Below, in pieces: positions 6,147-13,200 of a stretch of DNA of 14,025 nucleotides. A model generated the notes under the pieces. The model was not told the origin of the DNA, made no database searches, and saw nothing but the letters and a program-made list of their open reading frames with translations. The number at the start of each line of letters is the position of its first letter. Within the stretch, counting starts at the first letter, position 1. Both the position numbers and the translations under genes were made by a program. This stretch comes from a bacterium (GTDB lineage Bacteria; Patescibacteriota; Minisyncoccia; UBA6257; 1-14-0-10-44-23). The DNA lies in contig JAUYME010000002.1 in NCBI GenBank assembly GCA_030699515.1, positions 1 through 14,025 of the forward strand, given 5' to 3'.

Positions 6147-7637
6147 TTATTTTACAAAATACTTTGCCTTTATCTCTTGGTCTATTTTATCTTGCGCTTC
6201 TTTGGCCTTTTCTTTGGCTGCATCTGCAGATGCCTGAAGTTCCTTTTCGGAAAACTTTGCCAAATCTTTGGCGCGTTTTAAAAGCTCTTTCTCAGTGTTT
6301 GTTTTTGGATCGTCCAGAACTCCTTCTAATAATACATTGAGAATGAAGCCTAATTTTGGGCCGGGCTTTAACTTAAGCTCCTTCATCAAATCATCGCCAT
6401 TAATTTTTAACATCTTGACGCTAACCGGATCGGTTTTGACCTTTTCAAACATCGCCATTAGGTGGCGAAGTCTGTAGGGCTGGGCTTTTGGCACTCCGGA
6501 ACCAATTCTATCCGCTTCTCTTACTTTTATTAAATCATTAATATTTTCATCACCTACTCTGGCTAAAAGGCGGCGCACTCCCGCCAGCGTTACCGCATCC
6601 GGATCGTAAACAAACATGTGTTCGTAAACCAGAAGCGAGACCTTATCCACCAGTTTTTTGGAAAAGGTAAGGCGCTTTAAGATCTTTCTGGTCATTTTAG
6701 CTCCAACTACTTGGTGGCTATAGAAAGTCCAGTCCCCTTTCTTGCCGTTCATTTCTTTTTGCCCCTCCGGATGATCTTTCCACTCTCTGGTGGCCGGCTT
6801 TCCAACATCATGAAGCAAGCTGGCAAGGCGTACTTCCAGGCTGTAGCCTTTGTTAGCACTGTAATCTAGAGATTTTAAATTGTGTTCGTAAACGGAATAA
6901 ATATGGTGCATGTTTTGTTCCATATTTACACCCTCCAAGAGTTCGGGAATGATGTATTCCAAAAGTCCCATACGCCGGAAATTTTCTATGCCGGCGGCGG
7001 CGTGTCCCGACATAATGGTTTTTTCAAGCTCTGCTTTAATTCTTTCCAGCGAAACATGAGAAAGCAAGTCTTTGTTGCGCTCTATGGCCCTTTTTGTTTT
7101 TTTCTCAATTTCAAAACCCAGTTGAGCGCTAAAGCGAACCGCACGCATTAAACGCAAAGCGTCTTCCTGAAATCTTTCGTCCGGATCACCCACCGCACGG
7201 ATAAGGCCATTTTTCAAATCCCTTTGCCCGCCAAAAGGATCTACCAGGACATCGCCATCATGAATAGGAAAGGCAATGGCGTTCATACTAAAGTCGCGCC
7301 GGCTTAAATCTTCTTCTATGCTTTTTGTAAATTGGACCTTGTCCGGATGGCGTTTATTTGAATAGCCATCTTCTGTTCTAAATGTGGTAACTTCAATAAT
7401 TTTTAGTTTTGGATCCTCTGAATCGGTTTTTATCGCAACTGTACCAAAATCATTTTCATAGACGCTGTCCGGAAAAAGTTCCAAAATCTTCTCTGGCAGC
7501 GCATCGGTGGCTAAATCCCAGTCTTGAGGTTCTTCTTTGCGCAAAAGATCGCGCAAACAGCCCCCTACAAGATAGGCCTTGAAGCCGTTTTGGCGCAAAA
7601 CTTCCGCAATTTGCAAAACTTCCTTAGCTATTTCCAT
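6147..7637 (-). CDS. cca: CCA tRNA nucleotidyltransferase (HD-domain type)
   Basis: This enzyme adds or repairs the 3' CCA of tRNAs using CTP and ATP. In 496 residues it shows the class II poly(A)-polymerase head: LVGGCLRDLL (23-32), DWDLAT with the metal-binding Asp39/Asp41, RRDFSMNAIA (113-122), DPFGGQRDL (133-141), and the nucleotide-selecting EDALRLMRAVRFS (158-170). An HD phosphohydrolase domain follows, with RLASLLHDVGKP (270-281; His276-Asp277) and His308. The end carries GDDLMKELKLKPGPKLGFIL (414-433) and a charged helical tail (about 450-490) rich in Lys, Glu and Ala. The ATG at 7637 gives the normal family start. The tRNA-Arg gene is 22 bp upstream on the same strand and may be co-transcribed. 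All key residues are present, so it should be active. Confidence 0.95.
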   Translation of the reverse strand: MEIAKEVLQIAEVLRQNGFKAYLVGGCLRDLLRKEEPQDWDLATDALPEKILELFPDSVYENDFGTVAIKTDSEDPKLKIIEVTTFRTEDGYSNKRHPDKVQFTKSIEEDLSRRDFSMNAIAFPIHDGDVLVDPFGGQRDLKNGLIRAVGDPDERFQEDALRLMRAVRFSAQLGFEIEKKTKRAIERNKDLLSHVSLERIKAELEKTIMSGHAAAGIENFRRMGLLEYIIPELLEGVNMEQNMHHIYSVYEHNLKSLDYSANKGYSLEVRLASLLHDVGKPATREWKDHPEGQKEMNGKKGDWTFYSHQVVGAKMTRKILKRLTFSKKLVDKVSLLVYEHMFVYDPDAVTLAGVRRLLARVGDENINDLIKVREADRIGSGVPKAQPYRLRHLMAMFEKVKTDPVSVKMLKINGDDLMKELKLKPGPKLGFILNVLLEGVLDDPKTNTEKELLKRAKDLAKFSEKELQASADAAKEKAKEAQDKIDQEIKAKYFVK

Positions 7638-7659
7638 ATTCTAATTGTAACCTAAACTC

Positions 7660-7734
7660 TGGTGCGCCCGGAGGGATTCGAACCCCCAACAACGGTTCCG
7701 AAGACCGTCATGATATCCGTTTCACCACGGGCGC
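7660..7734 (-). tRNA. tRNA-Arg (anticodon UCG), 3' CCA encoded
   Basis: Read on the minus strand: acceptor GCGCCCG pairing CGGGCGC (7 bp), TG at positions 8-9, D-stem GTGA/TCAT with a loop containing GG, anticodon stem ACGGT/ACCGT with loop CTTCGGA (anticodon TCG), a 4-base variable loop, T-arm GGGGG-TTCGAAT-CCCTC, discriminator A and an encoded CCA (7662-7660). The anticodon UCG decodes CGA and, by wobble, other CGN codons. All stems pair, with only G-U wobbles in the D and T stems. The gene for the CCA-adding enzyme begins 22 bp downstream. A possible -10 TATGAT lies 13 bp before the 5' end. Confidence 0.95.
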
Positions 7735-7746
7735 ACGTTGTACCGT

Positions 7747-7752
7747 ATCATA
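7747..7752 (-). promoter_or_regulatory. Possible -10 box of the tRNA-Arg/cca unit
   Basis: TATGAT on the minus strand lies 12 bases upstream of the mature tRNA 5' end, leaving a short precursor leader. The -35 region is A/T-rich without a good TTGACA match, so the call rests on position and the hexamer alone. Confidence 0.35.
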
Positions 7753-7793
7753 TTAAAGAAAAATGGATGTTATTTCCAGCCGTTGATGAAAAT

Positions 7794-7960
7794 TATAGGT
7801 CTTATAGGACTGATAGGGCTGATAGGACCTATACGACTTATCTGACTGATACGACCTATCGGACTGATCTGACTGATACGACCCGCCAGAGGCGGGCAAG
7901 CTTATCCGACCTATCCGACTTATAGGACTGATACGACCTATCTGACTTATAGGACTTATC
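7794..7960. repeat. 9-bp tandem repeat array interrupted by the 19-bp GC insert
   Basis: Sixteen 9-mers in strict register: ten from 7794 to 7883 (such as TATAGGACT, GATAGGACC, TATCTGACT, GATACGACC), then the insert CGCCAGAGGCGGGCAAGCT at 7884-7902, then six more from 7903 to 7956 and a final TATC. GATACGACC occurs three times. The array directly abuts the terminator at 7960-7993. The insert sequence and its join points (after GACC, before TATC) are the same as at 6054-6072. Confidence 0.93.
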
Positions 7961-7993
7961 AAAACAAAAGCCCCGAGCGGGGCTTTTGTTTTG
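7960..7993. terminator. Strong bidirectional rho-independent terminator
   Basis: CAAAACAAAAGCCCC (7960-7974), loop GAGC, GGGGCTTTTGTTTTG (7979-7993): perfect 15-bp arms, a GC core and T-rich flanks on both strands. It lies 26 bp past the stop codon of the minus-strand membrane protein gene at 8020 and insulates the tRNA-Arg/cca unit. Confidence 0.9.
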
Positions 7994-8019
7994 ATTACAC
8001 ACAATTGGCAATTGGGGGT

Positions 8020-8694
8020 TTATTTCATCCCCTTTCCAAGGTCATCTATGAATTTCTTTGCGTGGTCTCTGCCGCCAAGACCGAAGGCAAGTCCTCCAGC
8101 CAGAGCAAGCATTGCTACAAAGCCTGAAATTATCGCAGTGATGATAGTTTCTGCGATACCAAGCTGCTGCAAAGCCGCAAGGAAACCGAAAACAAAGATT
8201 ACCCACCATGCAAGAGTGCCAATGCCGTCTGCATGATGCAACTTAGCGCTGTTAATTGCAGATACAACCAGCCTTCTTACGAAGTTAGCCGCTACCAATG
8301 CCGCCAGTAGTATTAGGGCTGCAATAATTACGTTTGGAATGTAGAGTAGAACTGCACCAAGGAAACTTGATAATGCGAAGAAGCCTAGAATGTCTGAGGC
8401 TGCCAGCACAAAAGCAATTACTACAAACCAATACACAAACTTTCCAATAAAGTGACCTGTGTTCAGGTTAATATTGGCTCGCTCCATGTAGGTGTGAGCA
8501 CCAAGCTTTTTAAGAGCGGAATCTATACGCAAGTAGTATATAATTCGCTCGCTGATTCGCTCTAGAATTGCGGCCACAATCAAGCCAATAATTAGGACTA
8601 GAATTGCACCAATAAGGCTTGGGAGAAAGGTAAGAACCTGTTCCCAAAGCGCGCTGAGCGAATCTTGTATTACTAAGATCCAATTTTGAACCAT
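8020..8694 (-). CDS. Multi-helix membrane protein of the MscS-associated 'TM helix' family
   Basis: The protein has 224 residues and about five membrane segments: near 23-45 (LPSLIGAILVLIIGLIVAAI), 83-104 (FIGKFVYWFVVIAFVLAASD), 110-145 (LGAVLLYIPNVIIAALILLA), 160-180 (WWVIFVFGFLAALQQLGI) and 185-208 (IITAIISGFVAMLALAGGLA). It ends FGLGGRDHAKKFIDDLGKG. The spacing of hydrophobic helices and the FGLGGRD.A..fi.dl ending fit the conserved TM helix repeat found in MscS-like channels and their short relatives. The cytoplasmic beta domain of full MscS channels is absent, so a channel function is only a possibility. It is the last gene before a strong terminator and follows the SSNFQL-repeat protein gene after 42 bp. 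A TATAAT (minus 8741-8736) overlaps that gene's 3' end and could provide a separate promoter. Confidence 0.75.
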   Translation of the reverse strand: MVQNWILVIQDSLSALWEQVLTFLPSLIGAILVLIIGLIVAAILERISERIIYYLRIDSALKKLGAHTYMERANINLNTGHFIGKFVYWFVVIAFVLAASDILGFFALSSFLGAVLLYIPNVIIAALILLAALVAANFVRRLVVSAINSAKLHHADGIGTLAWWVIFVFGFLAALQQLGIAETIITAIISGFVAMLALAGGLAFGLGGRDHAKKFIDDLGKGMK

Positions 8695-8736
8695 GTTTGA
8701 ATTCTTAAGTTTTTAACGACCTTTTCCTTACCATAA

Positions 8737-9462
8737 TTATAATTCATATTTTCTTCTTCTTATGAGAAGAATGAGGATAACAATTATGGCGATAATGAGA
8801 ATTGGAATGAAACGGGTTTTGATCAGCTGTTGATATATTTCGGTTACTTCGGGGTTTCGCCAATCTAATTTAGGACGCTGCCGCTGTCCCGGTTCATCAA
8901 AAATATCCCCGATAAAATCCGGCAAATCTTCTATCTTCTTTCCCGTTTCGTCCGGTTCAAAAATAAGGCTTGGCGGGCTTTCGCGCTGAATAATTAATAG
9001 AGAAGCCAAGCTGTCGCTGATTTGGCGGATAATATTGATGAGGTCGTAGGGAGTGGTGGACGTTGGGGTGTCTACAATGCTTCCGCTTGACCCTCCTCCG
9101 TCCGAGCTAGCATCCGAGCCAGCAGGGGTAGAAACAACAACTATCGCAGAGACCGAACTGGCAAACGGAAATCCGGAAATGAGCTGAAAGTTGCTTGAAT
9201 TTGTATTCTCGGACTCAATGTAAGGTATGTTGCCAAAAAGCTGGAAATTACTGGAACTGGAATAAGCTCCCAGTGAATCTACGGTACCGGCCTGAATTTG
9301 ATAGTTTGTGGAGCTGGAAAACTGCGCGTTGGCGATTGTAGGTAAAACAAGAAGCGCTATCGAAAGAACAATTAGCCACTGTTGGAAGTCCGACTTCCAA
9401 CAGTGGCCCTGATGATTTTTGGGCCTGTGCTGTAATTTTTTGTTTTTGCTTTTTATTGCCAT
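8737..9462 (-). CDS. Exported, C-terminally membrane-anchored protein with SSNFQL repeats
   Basis: I do not recognise a named family. The 241 residues show a long basic n-region (1-29), a hydrophobic core (LIVLSIALLVLPTI) and a signal cleavage site near ANA|Q. Three imperfect repeats follow: SSTNYQIQAG, SSSNFQLFGN, NSSNFQLISG (about 50-95). Then come a Ser/Gly/Thr linker (105-140), a region with Pro and Asp/Glu (165-205), and a C-terminal membrane anchor RFIPILIIAIIVILILLI followed by RRRKYEL. Most of it should lie outside the cytoplasmic membrane. Residues 19-30, inside the n-region, are encoded by a perfect copy of the 33-bp palindrome (HCWKSDFQQW). The start codon overlaps the end of the transposase gene by 10 bp. 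It sits two genes after the S74 surface protein, suggesting a shared cell-surface role. Topology is well supported; function is unknown. Confidence 0.8.
   Translation of the reverse strand: MAIKSKNKKLQHRPKNHQGHCWKSDFQQWLIVLSIALLVLPTIANAQFSSSTNYQIQAGTVDSLGAYSSSSNFQLFGNIPYIESENTNSSNFQLISGFPFASSVSAIVVVSTPAGSDASSDGGGSSGSIVDTPTSTTPYDLINIIRQISDSLASLLIIQRESPPSLIFEPDETGKKIEDLPDFIGDIFDEPGQRQRPKLDWRNPEVTEIYQQLIKTRFIPILIIAIIVILILLIRRRKYEL
9375..9407. repeat. 33-bp palindrome, copy downstream of the RAYT gene
   Basis: GCCACTGTTGGAAGTC, central C, GACTTCCAACAGTGGC: perfect 16-bp arms. It lies within the next gene's coding region, where it encodes part of the signal-peptide n-region. The central base is C on plus, G in all other copies, so this copy is inverted relative to them. 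Confidence 0.95.
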
Positions 9463-10172
9463 TTTTCTAGGTATTCTGGTAAATTTTCCTCATTAAATTC
9501 GGATAGCCAGCGCCTCATGCCTGCTTTCCAGTCTTTAGACAGGCCTTCGGTTAAAAGTTTTCTGTAAGTGACAGATGGGAAATTTTTAATACCGGCATAA
9601 TCTAAAAAGCTGCTCCAGCGGTAATTTTTAAGAAAATTTAATGCGTTATTTATATCTTTTAATCCTCCTTCGCGCCAATTGTAGTCAAGGTAGTCTAGGG
9701 GGTTGCAATGAATATAGTGTGGTAGATGCAGGAAATATGGATCATTATCAATATGAATGGCTTTAAACTTTCCTTGGAAAAGCACGCCGTTTCTTTCATG
9801 CTTTTGATTAAAATAATTTGTGTATCCTGTGCCAAATTTTTGCATAAACTTTGATATTCCGTCTTCTACAATCTGCTCCAAAATGAGATGGTAGTGGTTT
9901 TTCATAAGAACGAAGGCGTGAATTTTTACCAGAAGTTCGCGTGGCGGACGCTCCATTTTCTGTACAGCTACTGTTGGAAGTCGGACTTCCAAAGATGGCT
10001 GCTTTCTGCTTCTTAGAATGTGGTTTGCAGGTGCTGGATTTTGATCATTGAATTCCCATAAATTATGACTGGCGCGTAGGTAGTCGCTTTCGTCCATAAA
10101 TATATCCCGTTTGTCTGTACCGCGATTATATATGTGGTATAGGTTTCCTGTTGTGAATTTTGGACGCTGCAT
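9453..10172 (-). CDS. REP-associated tyrosine transposase (RAYT, Y1/HUH superfamily)
   Basis: RAYTs are IS200/IS605-like single-strand nucleases that act on short palindromes (REPs). This 239-residue protein starts TTGNLYHIYNRGTDKRDIF (7-25), the standard family opening. It has the HUH motif in HAFVLMKNHYHLILE (His93-Tyr-His95), followed by ISKFMQKFGTGYTNYFNQKH (106-125), GVLFQGKFKAIHID (129-142) and LPHYIHCNPLDY (150-161), where Tyr153 is the candidate nucleophile. The C-terminus (WSSFLDYAG) is also typical. Residues 58-69 (QPSLEVRLPTVA) are encoded by a copy of the local palindrome, placed in a variable segment before the HUH strand where relatives are usually shorter. The gene is flanked by two perfect palindromes (9375-9407 and 10190-10224). 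It overlaps the next gene by 10 bp. It appears intact and probably active, but activity cannot be read from sequence. Confidence 0.92.
   Translation of the reverse strand: MQRPKFTTGNLYHIYNRGTDKRDIFMDESDYLRASHNLWEFNDQNPAPANHILRSRKQPSLEVRLPTVAVQKMERPPRELLVKIHAFVLMKNHYHLILEQIVEDGISKFMQKFGTGYTNYFNQKHERNGVLFQGKFKAIHIDNDPYFLHLPHYIHCNPLDYLDYNWREGGLKDINNALNFLKNYRWSSFLDYAGIKNFPSVTYRKLLTEGLSKDWKAGMRRWLSEFNEENLPEYLEKWQ
9967..9999. repeat. 33-bp palindrome, copy inside the RAYT gene
   Basis: The left arm GCTACTGTTGGAAGTC has one change from the consensus; the right arm GACTTCCAAAGATGGC has three. The inner 9-bp arms still pair perfectly. It is read as residues 58-69 of the transposase. Confidence 0.88.
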
Positions 10173-10189
10173 ATTATTTCTTTGCTCTT

Positions 10190-10224
10190 GACCACTGTTG
10201 GAAGTCGGACTTCCAACAGTGGTC
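10190..10224. repeat. Palindrome between the S74 gene and the RAYT gene
   Basis: Arms of 17 bp pair perfectly (GACCACTGTTGGAAGTC and its reverse complement around a central G). It is the longest stem of the set. It lies 7 bp after the S74 stop codon and 17 bp before the RAYT ATG, so it would form a hairpin in the RAYT mRNA leader. No T-tract follows, so it is not a typical terminator. Confidence 0.95.
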
Positions 10225-10231
10225 GGTTTGG

Positions 10232-13200
10232 TTATTCATTGGATGATGGTTGTTCGTTTACTTCCGGTTCGGGTGTTGGTGCTGGTTCCGGCTCGTTCAC
10301 ATCAGTCACATCAGTCGTATCGGTCGTATCGGTCGTATCGGTAGTATCTGACGTATCTGAGTTGGTGTTGGTGCTGGTTCCGGCTACGGAGCCATTGTTG
10401 GAAGTCGGACTTCCAACAGTGGCGGTCGTGTCTGTTGAATCGGACGTATCGGACGTATCGGACTGATCTGGCGTATCGGTAGTATCTGTCGTATTGGACT
10501 GATCTGGCGTATCGGTAGTATCTGTCGTATTGGACGGATCTGATGTATCTGAGGTATCGGTTTGATCAGTCGGATCAGTCGTATCTGCCTGATCGGTCGG
10601 ATCTCCGGTGGTGGAGTCGCCGGCTACGGAGCCACTGTTGGAAGTCGGACTTCCAACAGTGGCGGAGGGGATGGAGAGGCCGTCGGAGAGGAAGACTACC
10701 ATGCCTTCCGGTGAGGCAAAGGCGTGCCAGTTGAATTCTATATCTTCGTCTTGGTCGTAGGTCATTCGGATGGTAAAGCTGTCTGCGTTTTGGTTGTGAA
10801 TCCAATATTCTCCCCTAACCCTTTCAAGCGGAGTAAGGGTGACGATAGGTTCGGTTAAGTATGATTTGGAGAAGCGAATTTCTACTTCTTTCTGTCCTTT
10901 TAGAATTCTTGCTTTGCCTACAGAGTCTTTACCTCCTTGAATTTTACCGGCTACTTTTAGGTTACCGCCAATTTGGGCATCGCCAGAAATTGCCAGAGTG
11001 CCCGACTGGAAGGCGGCGCTGGTTCCGTTTTGGAATTCAAGCTTTTCGTTTAAATCCTTGATAGATTGCATTACCAGCGGAATAAATTGGTTGTAGGCAA
11101 CCATCTTGTACTTGTAGCCCTTATCACCCGGTTTGAGTCCCATTCTTTCGTTGTAGTCATCAAAATTGCTTACTGCTGTCGGGTAAACGCTTTCTACGTT
11201 TTGAGCAAGTACACCTATATTTCTGGCATCTGAACCATTTTTGTAAGTATATTCAACTACATTAATCTCTTTGAGTTCATTGAGGCCGAATCTGCTTGGA
11301 GTAATGTTTTCCTTGAGCCTTTCATCTGAAAGGCCGTTGAAGTTGATCGTGCCCGCTCCAGATCCACATATGCTGGCAATAACGCCTCCTTGGTCAAAAA
11401 ATTCTATGTAGCAGTCTGTTGGCATTATCGCGGGGGGAAGGTTTGGAAAGCCCAGCTGAAGGATGCTGTTTGGGTTGCCGGGGCCTTGTGAGGTGTCGTA
11501 AGTGGCTCTGTTTTCTATATATGTTATTGGCTGCTGGTTTGTTGAACTGCCGTAAACGTTTAGATGCCCGGATCCAAAAGGATTGTTTGTGGTATTGGCC
11601 AAAGTTTCGTTGATAGATACTACTGCATCATAGCCTCCGTTTCCGCCCGTGCTTGATCCAACTACCAGCTTAGGAGCTGAGCTGATTAATGAAGCCACAA
11701 CAAACTGTTGGTTAAGGTCGGTAACCGTAGAGGTTGCCACCATGAGAGTTCCGGTAGCGATTGTAACTATTGGGTTAGTTTGGCCGGCCTGTTTGATAGA
11801 AAGGAAATCTCCGCCAAAGTTGTTTCCGGCAATGCTGGTTAACTCCCATGCGTTGGTGGAACTGCCAACGTGCACTGTTTTGGTCCATAGGTTATCCCAG
11901 CGCCTTGTGCTGCTTCCAAAATCGGCGCTTAGAGTCGTGCCCGGCCAGATTGTTCCGTCAACAACTAACTTAACGCCTGATGGAACCGTTGATGTTCCTA
12001 TGCCTATGCCTTGAATAGAATCATCTATAAAGATTGCGTCATCAAAGTTGCCGGTTCTAATTTCTATATCTTCGTCTGTTCCGGTGGTTTGGAAGTTTAG
12101 GGCGCCGTCGCTGGCTACTGTTAATGCAAGATAGTTGGAGGCATCATAAGCAATGCGGAATTGTTCGGTGGTGTCAAGCACTTGGAGTTTGGCGGCGGGA
12201 GTTGTGGTACCAATTCCAAGATCACCGGAGGTGTTGATGGTAAGGAAGGTGGAGCTGGCAAGGCCTGTGCCGGTGCCAATCTTGAATTTATCGCTGTCGC
12301 TATTATCATTTCCTGCTACCCAGCTCGCTCCGGTAGTTGACCAAGCTAAGATTGGATTTCCGGAGTCAAGAGTTTCAATGTGAAATATCGCATCTCCTCC
12401 TAATGGATTTTCTTGGGCAAGCCTTGCTTGCACTTTAGCCGATGACTGGCCTTTAATATCAAGCAGGGTTAAATCACCGGTAATTGCCGGGTTGACTGCC
12501 TGTATCTCAACTACGGAACCTCCTACCCCCCCTGTATTTTGCCTAAATAATGCTACCTGGCCAGCGCTGTCGCGGTTAACTGTAAGAGCGGTATCTGTGC
12601 TGGACATGGTGGTTTCTCCATTTGCGTTTGTGTTAAAGGAGCCGTCTTGCGTGGTAAAGCTGTCTGCCTGAACAGCTCCGTAGGCAGTGACTGCTCCTCC
12701 AACTGTAAGCGTTGCTCCCGTTGCCGCAGAGCTTGAGGCTATAACTACATTGTCTTCTGAAGCATCAACGAATAGGGTTGATTGAGTTGAAGTACCGGCT
12801 CTAAAGTCGCTCCAGACGTCCAGCCCTAGGCGAGGGGTGGTGGTGCTAATTCCTACATTGGTAGCTGTGGTGCTAGCGTAAAGAGTGGTCCCGCTAATTG
12901 TCCAGTCTGTGTCTGAGCCTGCTCCGCCGCCGGTATCATCCTCTTCCCAGGTCAGTACTCCGTTTCCGTCTGTGGTTAGAACGTAGCCGTCAGATCCGTC
13001 TGAGCTTGGCCAAGTGTAGGCTACGGTATTAAGAGTTGTTGCTCCTGTTACGCCAAGGGTGCCTGCCACTGTAAGAAGTTGGGAAGGCGTGGTTGTTCCA
13101 ATGCCAACTCTTGATGCACTTGTATCCACAAAGAAGTCGTCTGTATTGATGGAGAAGTCTCCGTCTGTGGCTCCGGAGAAGTCGAAGTTGAGGTCTGCGT

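Larger units (their letters stand above)
9375..10224 (-). mobile_element. Candidate RAYT module: transposase gene flanked by inverted palindromes
   Basis: The transposase gene is bracketed by palindromes at 9375-9407 and 10190-10224, which are inverted relative to each other by the central base, and a third copy lies inside the gene. This resembles RAYT genes with flanking REPs in proteobacteria. I see no target-site duplication. A GTAG tetranucleotide, usual beside proteobacterial REPs, is not consistently present beside these copies. Module borders are therefore provisional. Confidence 0.55.

Noticed and set aside
7662..7925. Plus-strand ORF beginning RPEGFEPPT, followed by YRTD-type repeats
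   Set aside because: It is the antisense of the tRNA-Arg gene running into the 9-bp array; this N-terminal string is a well-known false protein from tRNA antisense.
7794..7960. CRISPR-like array
   Set aside because: The period is 9 bp with no spacers and no cas genes; it is a short tandem repeat.
7753..8004. Minus-strand ORF of 83 residues rich in Ser, Tyr, Ile and Arg
   Set aside because: It is a read-through of the terminator and the 9-bp array; there is no independent coding evidence.
8020..8694. Full MscS mechanosensitive channel
   Set aside because: Only transmembrane helices and the FGLGG-type ending are present; the cytoplasmic beta and alpha/beta domains are missing.
10190..10224. 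Palindrome as the transcription terminator of the S74 gene
   Set aside because: No U-tract follows on the minus strand and the same palindrome occurs within open reading frames, so it cannot be a generally strong terminator.
10182..10805. Several small ORFs on both strands containing CWKSDFQQW, TVGSRTSNSG or EVRLPTV
   Set aside because: They are alternate-frame readings of the palindromes and 9-bp arrays, which lack stops by composition; the S74 and RAYT frames explain the region.
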